Made by a program: the position numbers and the translations under genes. A stretch of DNA of 62,802 nucleotides from an uncultured Pelagibacteraceae bacterium (GTDB taxonomy: Bacteria; Pseudomonadota; Alphaproteobacteria; Pelagibacterales; Pelagibacteraceae), in contig CACFAF010000005.1 of assembly GCA_902564245.1 (NCBI GenBank), forward strand, positions 1 through 62,802, read 5' to 3'. The notes under the pieces are model-generated. The model worked only from the letters and a program-made list of their open reading frames with translations, had not been told where the DNA came from and searched no databases. Shown here in pieces: positions 28,722 to 37,240 of the stretch (position 1 is the first letter of the stretch; each line of letters opens with the position of its first letter).

Positions 28722-29870
28722 ATGCAAGATAAAAAAAATTTTGGTTTTGGAACTCAAATACGTAAATCTCCTTTCTTTGATGCAACTGTTAGATGGGGTG
28801 CTACTGGTTTTTCGGTTTATAATCACATGTACATTCCTCGTGACTTTGGTAGTCCTGAACAAAATTTTCATAATCTAATTAATGAAGCTATTCTTTGTGA
28901 TGTAGCGGTTGAAAGACAAGTGGAAATAACTGGCCCAGATGCTTACAAATTTGTTCAATTACTAACTCCAAGAGATCTTAGAAAGCTTGCCATTGGCCAA
29001 TGTAAATATGTTCTAATAACGAATAAAGAAGGTGGAATTTTAAATGACCCAGTATTATTAAGATTAGGGGAAAATCATTTTTGGTTGTCACTAGGTGATA
29101 GTGATATCTTATTATGGGCCCAAGGGGTCGCTATTAATTCAAAACTAAATGTTAAAATTACTGAACCAGATGTATCGCCACTTCAATTACAAGGTCCTAA
29201 CTCTGGTAAAATTATGCAAAAATTATTTGGAGATTTAGTTTTAGATTTAAAATATTATTGGCTTAGAGAAACAGAATTAGATGGAATTCCTTTAGTAATC
29301 TCAAGAACAGGATGGTCTAGTGAATTAGGATACGAAATTTTTTTAAGAGATGGTTCTAAAGGTGATTCATTATGGGAAAAAATAATGGAAGCTGGAAAAA
29401 ATTTTGGATTGAAACCTGGTCATACTTCATCTATTAGGCGAATTGAAGGTGCAATGTTGTCTTATCATGCAGACGCAGATATAAATACAAACCCATACGA
29501 AGTTGGTCTAGACCGCCTAGTAAGTTTAGAAACAGATATTGATTTCATTGGAAAAGAGGCTTTAAAGAAAATTAAAGAGAATGGTATTAAAAGAAAACAA
29601 GTTGGATTGATGCTAGATTCTAAACCATTAAAAGGTCCCAATACTACTTTTTGGAAAATCACAAAAGATAGTAAAACAGTAGGCAAAGTAACTTCAGCTG
29701 TCTATTCTCCCAGGCTTAAAAAGAATATAGCTTTAGCAATGGTTTCAATTGAAGAGAGTAAAATTGGAAATGTTTTAGATGTCAAAACTTCTGATTCGAT
29801 TATAAAAGCAACGGTAGTTGAAAAACCTTTCTACGATCCTAAAAAAAAAATAGCATCAGGAAAAATTTAA
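28722..29870 (+). CDS. DmdA/GcvT-family tetrahydrofolate-dependent methyltransferase
   Basis: A 382-residue GcvT-fold protein (folate-binding plus C-terminal barrel domain). From memory of the family, several segments resemble DMSP demethylase DmdA more than glycine-cleavage GcvT: GFSVYNHM near the N-terminus, VERQVEI, LLTPRDL, GGILNDPV and SDILLWAQG. DmdA moves a methyl group from DMSP to THF, giving 3-methylmercaptopropionate. The match is partial, so this could be a paralogue for another methylated sulfonium or betaine. ATG at 28722 is used rather than the TTG before it. A two-hairpin structure follows the stop. Confidence 0.7.
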   Translation: MQDKKNFGFGTQIRKSPFFDATVRWGATGFSVYNHMYIPRDFGSPEQNFHNLINEAILCDVAVERQVEITGPDAYKFVQLLTPRDLRKLAIGQCKYVLITNKEGGILNDPVLLRLGENHFWLSLGDSDILLWAQGVAINSKLNVKITEPDVSPLQLQGPNSGKIMQKLFGDLVLDLKYYWLRETELDGIPLVISRTGWSSELGYEIFLRDGSKGDSLWEKIMEAGKNFGLKPGHTSSIRRIEGAMLSYHADADINTNPYEVGLDRLVSLETDIDFIGKEALKKIKENGIKRKQVGLMLDSKPLKGPNTTFWKITKDSKTVGKVTSAVYSPRLKKNIALAMVSIEESKIGNVLDVKTSDSIIKATVVEKPFYDPKKKIASGKI

Positions 29871-29893
29871 TATTTATATACAATTATAACGTG

Positions 29894-29932
29894 CTTAATT
29901 TATATGAGCGAATCGGATATAAATTGATTAAG
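29894..29932 (+). ncRNA. AT-rich stem-loop in the 3' region of the DmdA-like gene; candidate structured RNA element
   Basis: The 12-base arm 29894-29905 pairs with 29917-29932, with a four-base bulge (GATT), closing an 11-base GC-containing loop (GAGCGAATCGG). It abuts the next, GC-rich terminator stem directly, so the two stack as a pair. A weak TATAAC at 29885-29890 could be a -10 element but no convincing -35 is seen. It may be a 3' UTR element or a small RNA; nothing in the sequence names a known family. Confidence 0.4.
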
Positions 29933-29969
29933 GGGCGGTAGAGGGAGACTGAAACCGCCTCTTTTTTTT
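29932..29969 (+). terminator. intrinsic terminator of the DmdA-like gene
   Basis: GGGGCGGT (29932-29939) pairs with ACCGCCTC (29954-29961), with one G-U pair, followed by eight T residues. The 14-base loop is purine-rich. This is the clearest rho-independent terminator in the window. It stops plus-strand transcription just before the convergent TSUP gene. GC content is far above that of the surroundings. Confidence 0.85.
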
Positions 29970-30801
29970 ATAAATTCAAATATCTATAAATAAATACAGT
30001 TCCTACAACATATAAAAATATTCCAAATAGAGCTTGAACCTTTGATTTGTCAATTTTGTTAACAGTGTTTGCTCCTACCCTAGCCATCATAGTTGTAATT
30101 GGAATAAATATTAAAAAAGCTGGAATATTTATAAACCCAATACTTAAAGGTAAATTTGCTTTCAAAAATGAACCAGTAATTAAGAATCCAATAGCACCAA
30201 ACAACGCAATTATAAATCCAATTGCAGCAGCACTACCGATGGCCTTTTTAATTGGGTAACCAAAATATTTTAAAACTGGAACATTCATAACTGCCCCTCC
30301 TATGCCCATAGGAGCTGAAACAAAACCAGATATAAAACCAAAAATTATTCTAGGTAATATATTAAATTTTTTTTTTAATTCTTTAGGTTGATCAGTATTC
30401 AACAATAAATAAGTCCCTAAAAAATATACGACTAATGAGAAAAATAATACTAATGATTTTGTTTGCATTAATGCTGCAAAAATTGTTCCTATTAAAACAC
30501 CAATCACTACAAATATCCCATAAGTTTTGATAATATTTGAATCTACCAACTTATTTTTCCTATGAGTTAAGACAGATACGATAGATGTTGGAATTATTAT
30601 TGAAAAAGAAGTTCCTACAGCTAAATGCATTATATAAGTTTTATCAATATTTAATGTTTCAAATATAAAAAATAAAAAGGGAACGGTAATTAAACCTCCT
30701 CCAATTCCAAATAGACCAGCAAAAAAACCAACTGGGAATGCAGTTAATAACATTAAAATAATGAATAAAGAATATTCATTAGACAAAATAGAGCTAATCA
30801 A
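29968..30801 (-). CDS. TSUP family transporter (TauE/SafE)
   Basis: A 277-residue inner-membrane protein with about eight hydrophobic segments. GFFAGLFGIGGGLITVPFLF is the first family repeat, and GFVSAPMGIGGAVMNVPVL the second, in the internally duplicated TSUP fold. Members export or import sulfite, sulfoacetate or other organosulfonates; the substrate is not readable here. A sulfur role would fit the convergent DmdA-like gene, but that is only suggestive. Its start overlaps the end of dusA by 8 bases. Confidence 0.88.
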   Translation of the reverse strand: MISSILSNEYSLFIILMLLTAFPVGFFAGLFGIGGGLITVPFLFFIFETLNIDKTYIMHLAVGTSFSIIIPTSIVSVLTHRKNKLVDSNIIKTYGIFVVIGVLIGTIFAALMQTKSLVLFFSLVVYFLGTYLLLNTDQPKELKKKFNILPRIIFGFISGFVSAPMGIGGAVMNVPVLKYFGYPIKKAIGSAAAIGFIIALFGAIGFLITGSFLKANLPLSIGFINIPAFLIFIPITTMMARVGANTVNKIDKSKVQALFGIFLYVVGTVFIYRYLNL

Positions 30802-31786
30802 TTTGACCTACTGAACGTACTTGTGGAGATAATTTAACTTTATCCATTATATGATCAATTTTTTTTATATCAGCATCTCTTACACATAAATTTTCACTTA
30901 AATATCTTTTCCAAAAACTAGACCCGGTTTGTCCATGAAATAAACCTAGGGTATGTCTCATAATTTGATTTAATCTTGTTCCTTTTTTAATTTCTTCTTT
31001 TACATAGATTAATAGTTTTTCTATTACTTTTTCTCTACTTGGTGAATTTTCATTATTAAAGATTTCCTTTTCAATTTCAGCTAGTAAATATGGACTGTGA
31101 TATGCGGCTCTGCCTATCATAACACCATCAACTTTTTTAAGATGATTTTTTATTTCATTTACAGAACTTATTCCACCATTGATAATTATTTCTTTATCAG
31201 GAAAATCTTCTTTTAATCTATATACAAAATCATATTTTAAAGGGGGGATATTTAAATTTTGTTTTGGAGTAAATTTTCCAAGTACAGCTTTTCTAGCATG
31301 AATGATAAAAGTTTTAATACCTGTATTTTTTAATACTGTAATAAAATTATATAAATTTTCGTAGTCTTCTGTATTATCATAACCAATTCTAGTTTTAATA
31401 GTTATTGGTAAACTGCTAACTGATTGCATCTTACTAAGACAATCAGCTACTAGATTTGGCTCTTTCATCAAACAAGCACCAAATTTATTTTTTTCAACTT
31501 TTTTACTTGGGCAACCAAGATTTAAATTGATTTCATCATAACCAAACTCCTCACCCACTCTTGTTGCTTCGGCTAAAAGTTTTGGAGACGAGCCACCAAT
31601 TTGTAAAGCTACAGGCTTTTCATTTATGTTAAATGATAATAGTTTTTTTTTATCTCCCCTGCTAATAGCTTCAGATACTATCATTTCCGTGTAAAGAAGA
31701 ACATTTTTACTTATTAATCTCAAAAAATATCTTTCATGACGGTCAGTGCAGTCCATCATAGGTGCTATAGAAACTTTCCTATTCAT
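30794..31786 (-). CDS. dusA: tRNA-dihydrouridine synthase A
   Basis: A 330-residue FMN-dependent reductase of tRNA uridines (positions 20/20a in E. coli DusA). The N-terminal VSIAPMMDCTDRHERYFLR and LQIGGSSP are DusA-specific rather than DusB/C. The catalytic Cys is in GACLMKEP after NLNLGCPS, and FMN-phosphate binding is suggested by IINGGI and GVMIGRAAY. ATG at 31786 is preferred to an upstream TTG. It lies 23 bases downstream of rpoZ and overlaps the TSUP gene. Confidence 0.94.
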   Translation of the reverse strand: MNRKVSIAPMMDCTDRHERYFLRLISKNVLLYTEMIVSEAISRGDKKKLLSFNINEKPVALQIGGSSPKLLAEATRVGEEFGYDEINLNLGCPSKKVEKNKFGACLMKEPNLVADCLSKMQSVSSLPITIKTRIGYDNTEDYENLYNFITVLKNTGIKTFIIHARKAVLGKFTPKQNLNIPPLKYDFVYRLKEDFPDKEIIINGGISSVNEIKNHLKKVDGVMIGRAAYHSPYLLAEIEKEIFNNENSPSREKVIEKLLIYVKEEIKKGTRLNQIMRHTLGLFHGQTGSSFWKRYLSENLCVRDADIKKIDHIMDKVKLSPQVRSVGQID

Positions 31787-31809
31787 GATCAAAACTTTAT
31801 ATTATTTTT

Positions 31810-32337
31810 TTAGTTATTTGTAGAGTCTGAGTCTTCAGTGTTTTCACTGGTAGTTTGACCTTCTTCATCAGATAGCTCCTCTAATGAAACATCGGATTCT
31901 TCACCTTCTGCAGTTTCTACATTTAGATTTGGCTCACTTGAAGATTTCAATTCATCTAAATCCTCTTTAGAAACTTGAATTTTTTCTGGTATTTTTCTGG
32001 CTCTTTTAGATGGTAAAATTGGTGTTCCACTTTTTGAAATTTCACCTTTATATAAATTTTCAAAATCATCTCCAACATCCTCATCATCTTCTAAGTTATC
32101 ATCAATCTGTTCAACATGTTTTCTTAATTTATATATTGCACTATCGGTTAAATCAGAAACTTTAATATTCTCTGCAGCAATTTCTCTAAGAGATACAACT
32201 GTATTTTTGTCGTTATCTCTTTCAACAGTAGGCTCTATCCCTGAATTTAATTGAGTGGCTCTTTCCTTTGCTACCAAAACTAGCTCATAAGGACTATCAA
32301 CTTTATCAATACAATCTTCTACGGTTACTCTTGCCAT
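31810..32337 (-). CDS. rpoZ: RNA polymerase omega subunit with long acidic C-terminal tail
   Basis: A 175-residue protein. The first 70 or so residues are canonical omega: [13 protein letters not shown], a [17 protein letters not shown] helix and [13 protein letters not shown]. Omega helps assemble the beta-prime subunit of RNA polymerase. The remaining 100 residues are very acidic and of low complexity, with many Glu, Asp and Ser. Alphaproteobacterial omegas often carry an extension, but this one is long. No fused known domain is recognised in the tail. Confidence 0.9.
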   Translation of the reverse strand: MARVTVEDCIDKVDSPYELVLVAKERATQLNSGIEPTVERDNDKNTVVSLREIAAENIKVSDLTDSAIYKLRKHVEQIDDNLEDDEDVGDDFENLYKGEISKSGTPILPSKRARKIPEKIQVSKEDLDELKSSSEPNLNVETAEGEESDVSLEELSDEEGQTTSENTEDSDSTNN

Positions 32338-32370
32338 GTGGGCCAGTTTATATTGCGCTCACAAAAAAAA

Positions 32371-33588
32371 TCAAGGTCTATTTATATAAGTGGGCTCCAT
32401 TGTTTTTCTAAAAAATAACAGCAACAATAGACTAAAACCAATATAAAACCCACTAACCAAAGCTATAAATTTAATTGAGTAACCTCCATCAATCAAAATA
32501 CCAAAAGTAGCTGCGCCAGTGGCAGTTGCAAATACCATCATCGCAGTGGTTATTGCCTTTATTCCTCCAATATATTTTACACCGTATATTTCGGCCCAAG
32601 TGGAAGAACCTAGGACGTTAGCAAAACCATTTGATATGCCTATTAATCCTAAAAGGATAAAAGATGAAATTGGACTATCAAAAAAAATCAAGACTATAAC
32701 AGCTAACAAAAGTGGTAAATTCATATATATTAAAAGTTTTCTGCTAGTAAATTTATCAATCAAAAAACCTGAAAAGGATAAAGTAAGTACCGACAAAATT
32801 GAATATACCATAAATGATTGAGCAAAAATAAAAGGTCCCCAATTTTTTGAAGCAACAATGAATGATTGGTAAACAAAAACACCAGTAGCTATTGAAGGCA
32901 TTCCTAGCATATTCATTGCAATGATATAAAATCTAAAATCTTTAATTACTTCTGATCTTTTCCATTGTTTAATATTATTAGTAGAAATTTTATTTACATC
33001 TGAGTTTTCTCTAGAATCAAGTTTTAAATTTTTGATAAGTAAAAATGAAACTAAAGGTAATGTAATTAAGACTAATAATGAAATGCCTACCCAAATTTCT
33101 CGCCAGCTCACAATTGTTAGTAAAAAAACCATTAAAACTGGTAATACAAATTCTGCAGCAGACAAACCTAGCCAAGTAATACTTAGTGCTTTACCTCTTG
33201 TTTTTTCAAAATACCTTGAAACAGTTGTTGTAGCGGTATGGGACATAAGACCTTGTCCACTTAATCGTAGCAAAAAAATTCCAATAAAAAGTAACGGTAC
33301 CCATTTAATTGTTGAAAGAAAATAACTAGCAAAAGATAGTAAAACTATTACAAAAATTGAGAATTTTAAAACATTCATATCATCAATTTTTTTTCCTACC
33401 CAAATTAAAAGAACGCTACTAAGCAAGGTTGCTGAAGCATAGATTGTGCCAAATTGTCCATGAGAAATCTGTAAGTCTTCTCTTATACTAGAATTAAATA
33501 TTCCAATAAAATAACTCTGTCCAAAACTTGAAAAAAATGTAAATATAAAACCGAAAATAATTACTTTTAAACTTAAATTTTTAAACAT
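32371..33588 (-). CDS. MFS transporter
   Basis: A 405-residue membrane protein with roughly twelve hydrophobic helices in two halves joined by a polar loop around residues 190-215. GQFGTIYASATLLSSVLLIWVGK and LLRLSGQGLMSHTATTTVSRYF resemble motifs of the oxalate/formate- and monocarboxylate-like MFS groups. The substrate is unknown. Its ATG at 33588 faces the ATG of the divergent dehydrogenase gene at 33597 with only 8 bases between, so the pair may share regulation and could act on the same compound. Confidence 0.85.
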   Translation of the reverse strand: MFKNLSLKVIIFGFIFTFFSSFGQSYFIGIFNSSIREDLQISHGQFGTIYASATLLSSVLLIWVGKKIDDMNVLKFSIFVIVLLSFASYFLSTIKWVPLLFIGIFLLRLSGQGLMSHTATTTVSRYFEKTRGKALSITWLGLSAAEFVLPVLMVFLLTIVSWREIWVGISLLVLITLPLVSFLLIKNLKLDSRENSDVNKISTNNIKQWKRSEVIKDFRFYIIAMNMLGMPSIATGVFVYQSFIVASKNWGPFIFAQSFMVYSILSVLTLSFSGFLIDKFTSRKLLIYMNLPLLLAVIVLIFFDSPISSFILLGLIGISNGFANVLGSSTWAEIYGVKYIGGIKAITTAMMVFATATGAATFGILIDGGYSIKFIALVSGFYIGFSLLLLLFFRKTMEPTYINRP

Positions 33589-33596
33589 ATTTAATT

Positions 33597-34466
33597 ATGA
33601 CTTGTAATGTGGCTTTTATAGGACTTGGTGTCATGGGTTATCCAATGGCTGGTTATATATCAAAAGCAGGACACAATGTAACTGTTTTTAATCGAACAAA
33701 ATCTAAAGCAGAAAAATGGATAAGTGAATATAAAGGTAAAATGGCAGAAACCCCTTCAGAAGCTGCAAAAGATGCTGAATATATTTTTACCTGTGTAGGA
33801 AATGACAATGATTTAAAAGAAGTTACTTTTGGAACTAACGGTATTTTTAAAACAATTAAAAAAGGATCTGTTTATATAGATAATACTACTGCCTCAGCAA
33901 CAATTGCGAGAGAGATTTATAATTATGCAAAAAAAAATGGATTTGGTTCTTTGGATGCACCTGTTTCGGGTGGCCAAGCTGGTGCGGAGAATGGTGCACT
34001 AACAGTTATGATTGGTGGAGACCAAGCAGACTTTAATAAAGCAAAAGATAAAATTGATTGTTATAGCAAAAAAATGAAATTACTTGGTAAAGCTGGAAGT
34101 GGACAACTAGCAAAAATGGTCAATCAAATTTGTATTGCAGGCTTAGTTCAAGGATTATCCGAAGGAATTAATTTTGGAATGAAAGCTGGATTAAATATGG
34201 AAGATGTAATCGAAGTTATTTCAAAAGGAGCTGCTCAGTCTTGGCAGATGGATAATAGATATAAAACAATGATTGATGATAAATTTGATTTTGGTTTTGC
34301 AGTTGATTGGATGCGAAAAGATTTAAAAATTGCAATGGATGAAGCAAAAAATAATGGATCTTTGCTTCCCATAACAGAAATAATTGATAAGTATTATGGT
34401 GAAGTTCAAAAACTTGGTGGAAAACGTTGGGATACATCTAGTTTAATCAAAAGATTTAGAAAATAA
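33597..34466 (+). CDS. beta-hydroxyacid dehydrogenase (3-hydroxyisobutyrate dehydrogenase / tartronate semialdehyde reductase family)
   Basis: A 289-residue NAD(P)-dependent dehydrogenase. The Rossmann motif GLGVMG (residues 9-14) and FNRT (31-34, hinting at NADP preference) open the protein. DAPVSGG (120-126) binds substrate, and catalytic K173 with N176 lie in LAKMVNQ. The exact substrate (3-hydroxyisobutyrate, tartronate semialdehyde, glyoxylate or another) cannot be settled from sequence. It diverges from the MFS gene and is followed 6 bases later by the FMN-binding protein gene. Confidence 0.9.
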   Translation: MTCNVAFIGLGVMGYPMAGYISKAGHNVTVFNRTKSKAEKWISEYKGKMAETPSEAAKDAEYIFTCVGNDNDLKEVTFGTNGIFKTIKKGSVYIDNTTASATIAREIYNYAKKNGFGSLDAPVSGGQAGAENGALTVMIGGDQADFNKAKDKIDCYSKKMKLLGKAGSGQLAKMVNQICIAGLVQGLSEGINFGMKAGLNMEDVIEVISKGAAQSWQMDNRYKTMIDDKFDFGFAVDWMRKDLKIAMDEAKNNGSLLPITEIIDKYYGEVQKLGGKRWDTSSLIKRFRK

Positions 34467-34472
34467 TAGAGT

Positions 34473-35072
34473 ATGCAACCAGCATACTATGAAAATCTGG
34501 AAGAAATCCAAAATAAGTATTGGACTATGCTAGATGATGCAGTGACCAATAGAGCTTCACCTTTTAGAATCCCTGTTTTTATTTGCGGATATCAAAATGA
34601 AATTGATGGACGAATTGTTGTTTTAAGAAAGTCAGATAGAGAAAATAACTTATTGCAATTTCACACTGATTTTAGATCTCCAAAAGTAGATATTCTTAAA
34701 AAAAATAGCAAAGCCTCATTACTTTTTTATGATAAAGAAGAAAAAATCCAACTGAGAGTGAAAGTTAAATGTGAAATTAATAATCAAAATTCTATAACCG
34801 AAGAATCTTGGAAAAAAACTCAGCATATTAGTAGACGTTGCTATTTAACTGATAGTCCTCCAGGAACCAGCTCGGACAATCCAACATCTGGAATGATATC
34901 CAAATTAGAAGATTTTGATTATACTATGGAGCAAAGTGAAGAAGGTTTTAAAAACTTTACTGTTATTAAATGTAAAATTAAATCTATTGAATGGCTATAT
35001 CTAGCAGCCAAAGGACATCGAAGAGCCAAATTTGATTTAGACAAAAAAAAAAGTGATTGGTTAGTTCCTTAA
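34473..35072 (+). CDS. pyridoxamine 5'-phosphate oxidase-like FMN-binding protein
   Basis: A 199-residue split-barrel flavoprotein of the PNPOx-like superfamily (Alr4036-like branch rather than classical PdxH). RIVVLRKSDRENNLLQFHTD and SPKVDILKKNSKASLLFYD form the FMN-binding strands. EWLYLAAKGHRRAKF is the conserved C-terminal segment. Function in this branch is largely uncharacterised; oxidation of pyridoxamine phosphate is possible but not shown. It ends in a 4-base overlap with the convergent carbonic anhydrase gene. Confidence 0.8.
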   Translation: MQPAYYENLEEIQNKYWTMLDDAVTNRASPFRIPVFICGYQNEIDGRIVVLRKSDRENNLLQFHTDFRSPKVDILKKNSKASLLFYDKEEKIQLRVKVKCEINNQNSITEESWKKTQHISRRCYLTDSPPGTSSDNPTSGMISKLEDFDYTMEQSEEGFKNFTVIKCKIKSIEWLYLAAKGHRRAKFDLDKKKSDWLVP

Positions 35073-35581
35073 AAGATTGATTTAGAGTATTTTTTCCAAT
35101 TATCTTGATAATGTTTAGTATTTTCTAATACTGCTTTTTTCTCATCTTCAGTAACTTCTCTTACAACCTTTCCAGGCGAACCTATCACTAATGAATTGTC
35201 TGGTATTTCTTTATTTTCTGTAATCAATGCTTTTGCGCCGATAATGCAATTTTTACCTATCTTTGCATTATTAAGAATTACTGCACCTATTCCAATCAGA
35301 CTATTATCACCAATAGTGCAACCATGAAGCATAACCATATGTCCAACAGTTACATTTTTTCCAATTTTAAGTGGATATCCGGGATCCGTATGTAGAACAC
35401 TCCCGTCTTGAACGTTTGAACCTTCTCCAACATAAATGTTTTCAATATCTCCTCTAAGAGTAGTGTTAAACCAAATACTTGTATTTTTTTCTAGAGTTAC
35501 ATCTCCAATTATTGTCGCATTTGGAGCTACCCAATTTTCGCCAGAATTTTTTGGTTTTTTATTTTCCAAATCATAAAACAT
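35069..35581 (-). CDS. gamma-type carbonic anhydrase family protein
   Basis: A 170-residue left-handed beta-helix protein. The three zinc/iron-binding histidines expected for the gamma-CA fold are present: H64, H81 and H86, in VLHTDP and GHMVMLHG. R43 in TTLRGD and Q58 nearby fit the core. Many bacterial members (PaaY/CaiE/YrdA-like) have weak or unknown activity, so the reaction is provisional. It diverges from the thioredoxin-like gene with 19 bases between starts. Confidence 0.88.
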   Translation of the reverse strand: MFYDLENKKPKNSGENWVAPNATIIGDVTLEKNTSIWFNTTLRGDIENIYVGEGSNVQDGSVLHTDPGYPLKIGKNVTVGHMVMLHGCTIGDNSLIGIGAVILNNAKIGKNCIIGAKALITENKEIPDNSLVIGSPGKVVREVTEDEKKAVLENTKHYQDNWKKYSKSIF

Positions 35582-35600
35582 ATCTTATATAATACTTAAC

Positions 35601-36158
35601 ATGTCGCTTACAAAAACTCCAATATGTGAATTTGGTAAAAAAGCACATAAATTTCAATTAAAATCCATTGATAATAAAATAATATCTTTAGATGATTTCA
35701 GGGGTGAAAATGGTACCTTAATAATGTTTATCTGTAATCATTGTCCGTACGTAAAAGCAATAATCAATGATATAGTTGAAGACTGCAAAAATTTAAAATC
35801 AATAGGAGTTAACTCATTAGCTATTTCGTCAAATGATGTAAAAAATTACCCTGAAGATTCATTTGAAAATATGGTTAAGTTTTCTCAAAAGTATAATTTT
35901 AATTTTCCATATCTTTTTGATGAAGATCAAAAAATAGCTGAATCATATGATGCTGTATGTACGCCTGATTTTTTTGGATATAATAAAAATTTAGAACTAC
36001 AATACAGAGGTAGAATCAGAGAATTAAAAGATTTAACACCAATAAGAAATGGTGATAGTGATTTATTTAAAGCTATGAAACAAATTGTAGAAACTAATAA
36101 AGGACCAAAAATTCAAGTCCCAAGTATGGGTTGTAGTATTAAATGGCAAAATAAATAA
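35601..36158 (+). CDS. thioredoxin-like / peroxiredoxin-like protein with CNHCPY active site
   Basis: A 185-residue thioredoxin-fold protein of the PRX-like group. The redox pair is C45 and C48 in ICNHCPYVKA. EFGKKAHKFQLKS at the N-terminus and DEDQKIAESYDAVCTPDFF mid-protein are typical of this family, which has no signal peptide and acts in the cytosol. A further conserved Cys is in AVCTPD. Whether it reduces disulfides or peroxides is unknown. The stop overlaps the following glycosyltransferase start by one base. Confidence 0.85.
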   Translation: MSLTKTPICEFGKKAHKFQLKSIDNKIISLDDFRGENGTLIMFICNHCPYVKAIINDIVEDCKNLKSIGVNSLAISSNDVKNYPEDSFENMVKFSQKYNFNFPYLFDEDQKIAESYDAVCTPDFFGYNKNLELQYRGRIRELKDLTPIRNGDSDLFKAMKQIVETNKGPKIQVPSMGCSIKWQNK

Positions 36159-37240
36159 TGTATTTAATTGTAACTAGAACTTTTCCTCCTGAAATTGGGG
36201 GTATGCAAAATTTGATGTGGGGTTTGACCACTGAACTTTCAAAACACTATATGATAAAAGTGTTCGCTGATTATCAAGATGATCACAAAGAATTTGATGA
36301 CCAAGTTTCTTTTTCAATTGAAAGGATAGGTGGAATAAAATTGCTTAGAAAATTTAGAAAAGCTCAATTAATAAATGAATTTATAAAAAATAATAAAATA
36401 AAAGGTGTTATTGCAGATCATTGGAAAAGTTTAGAATTAATAAAAACAAATAAGAAAAAATTTTGTTTAATTCACTCTAAAGAAATTAATCATTCTAAGG
36501 GAACAAGTCTAAATAAAAGAGTTTTAAAAGTATTAAATAATGTAGATCAAATTATTTCTAACTCTCAATTTACTAAAGAATTAGCAACTACTTGTGGAAT
36601 AAATCCAGATAAAATAACAGTTATAAATCCAGGTATTAACCCAACTAAAAAAATAAGTAAACAGAATTTAAAAAAAGCTGAAGAATTATTAGAAAAAAAA
36701 ACACCGAGATTAATCACTGTTTCAAGATACGATAAAAGAAAAAATCATGAAAAGGTAATTATGTGTTTAAGAAACTTAAAAGAAAAATACCCTAACATAA
36801 TTTATATAACTATTGGATATGGTGATGAAGAAGAAAATATAAAAAAATTAGTTAATGAACTTAATTTACAAAAAAATGTTATTTTTTTAAAAAATATTTC
36901 TAATGAATTTAAAGAAACGTTAGTTTCAAAATCTAATATTTTTATTATGCCTACAATATCATATGAAAAGTCAGTTGAAGGATTTGGAATTGCTTATATA
37001 GAAGCAGCACAACATGGCATCCCTTCGATAGGAGGTAAAGATGGAGGAGCCTCAGACGCAATTGAACATGAAAAAAGTGGATTAATCTGTGATGGAAATG
37101 ATTTAAATCAAATTTATTCTTCAATTGACTCAATGTTGGAAAATAAAAAATATTTAGATTACGGGAAGTACGCTAAAGAAAATTCAAATAAATTTCTTTG
37201 GAGCAAAATTATTGAAAAGTATAAAAAAATTTTAAACTAA
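36158..37240 (+). CDS. glycosyltransferase family 4 protein
   Basis: A 360-residue GT-B glycosyltransferase. FPPEIGGMQNLMWGL at the N-terminus is the acceptor-side glycine-rich motif. In the C-terminal domain, VSRYDKRKNHEKVI and EGFGIAYIEAAQHGIPSIGG contain the nucleotide-sugar-binding Lys and EX7E-type glutamates. Donor and acceptor are unknown; LPS core or surface glycan assembly is likely, given the adjacent GT9 gene. Its 3' end overlaps that convergent gene by 9 bases. Confidence 0.87.
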   Translation: MYLIVTRTFPPEIGGMQNLMWGLTTELSKHYMIKVFADYQDDHKEFDDQVSFSIERIGGIKLLRKFRKAQLINEFIKNNKIKGVIADHWKSLELIKTNKKKFCLIHSKEINHSKGTSLNKRVLKVLNNVDQIISNSQFTKELATTCGINPDKITVINPGINPTKKISKQNLKKAEELLEKKTPRLITVSRYDKRKNHEKVIMCLRNLKEKYPNIIYITIGYGDEEENIKKLVNELNLQKNVIFLKNISNEFKETLVSKSNIFIMPTISYEKSVEGFGIAYIEAAQHGIPSIGGKDGGASDAIEHEKSGLICDGNDLNQIYSSIDSMLENKKYLDYGKYAKENSNKFLWSKIIEKYKKILN

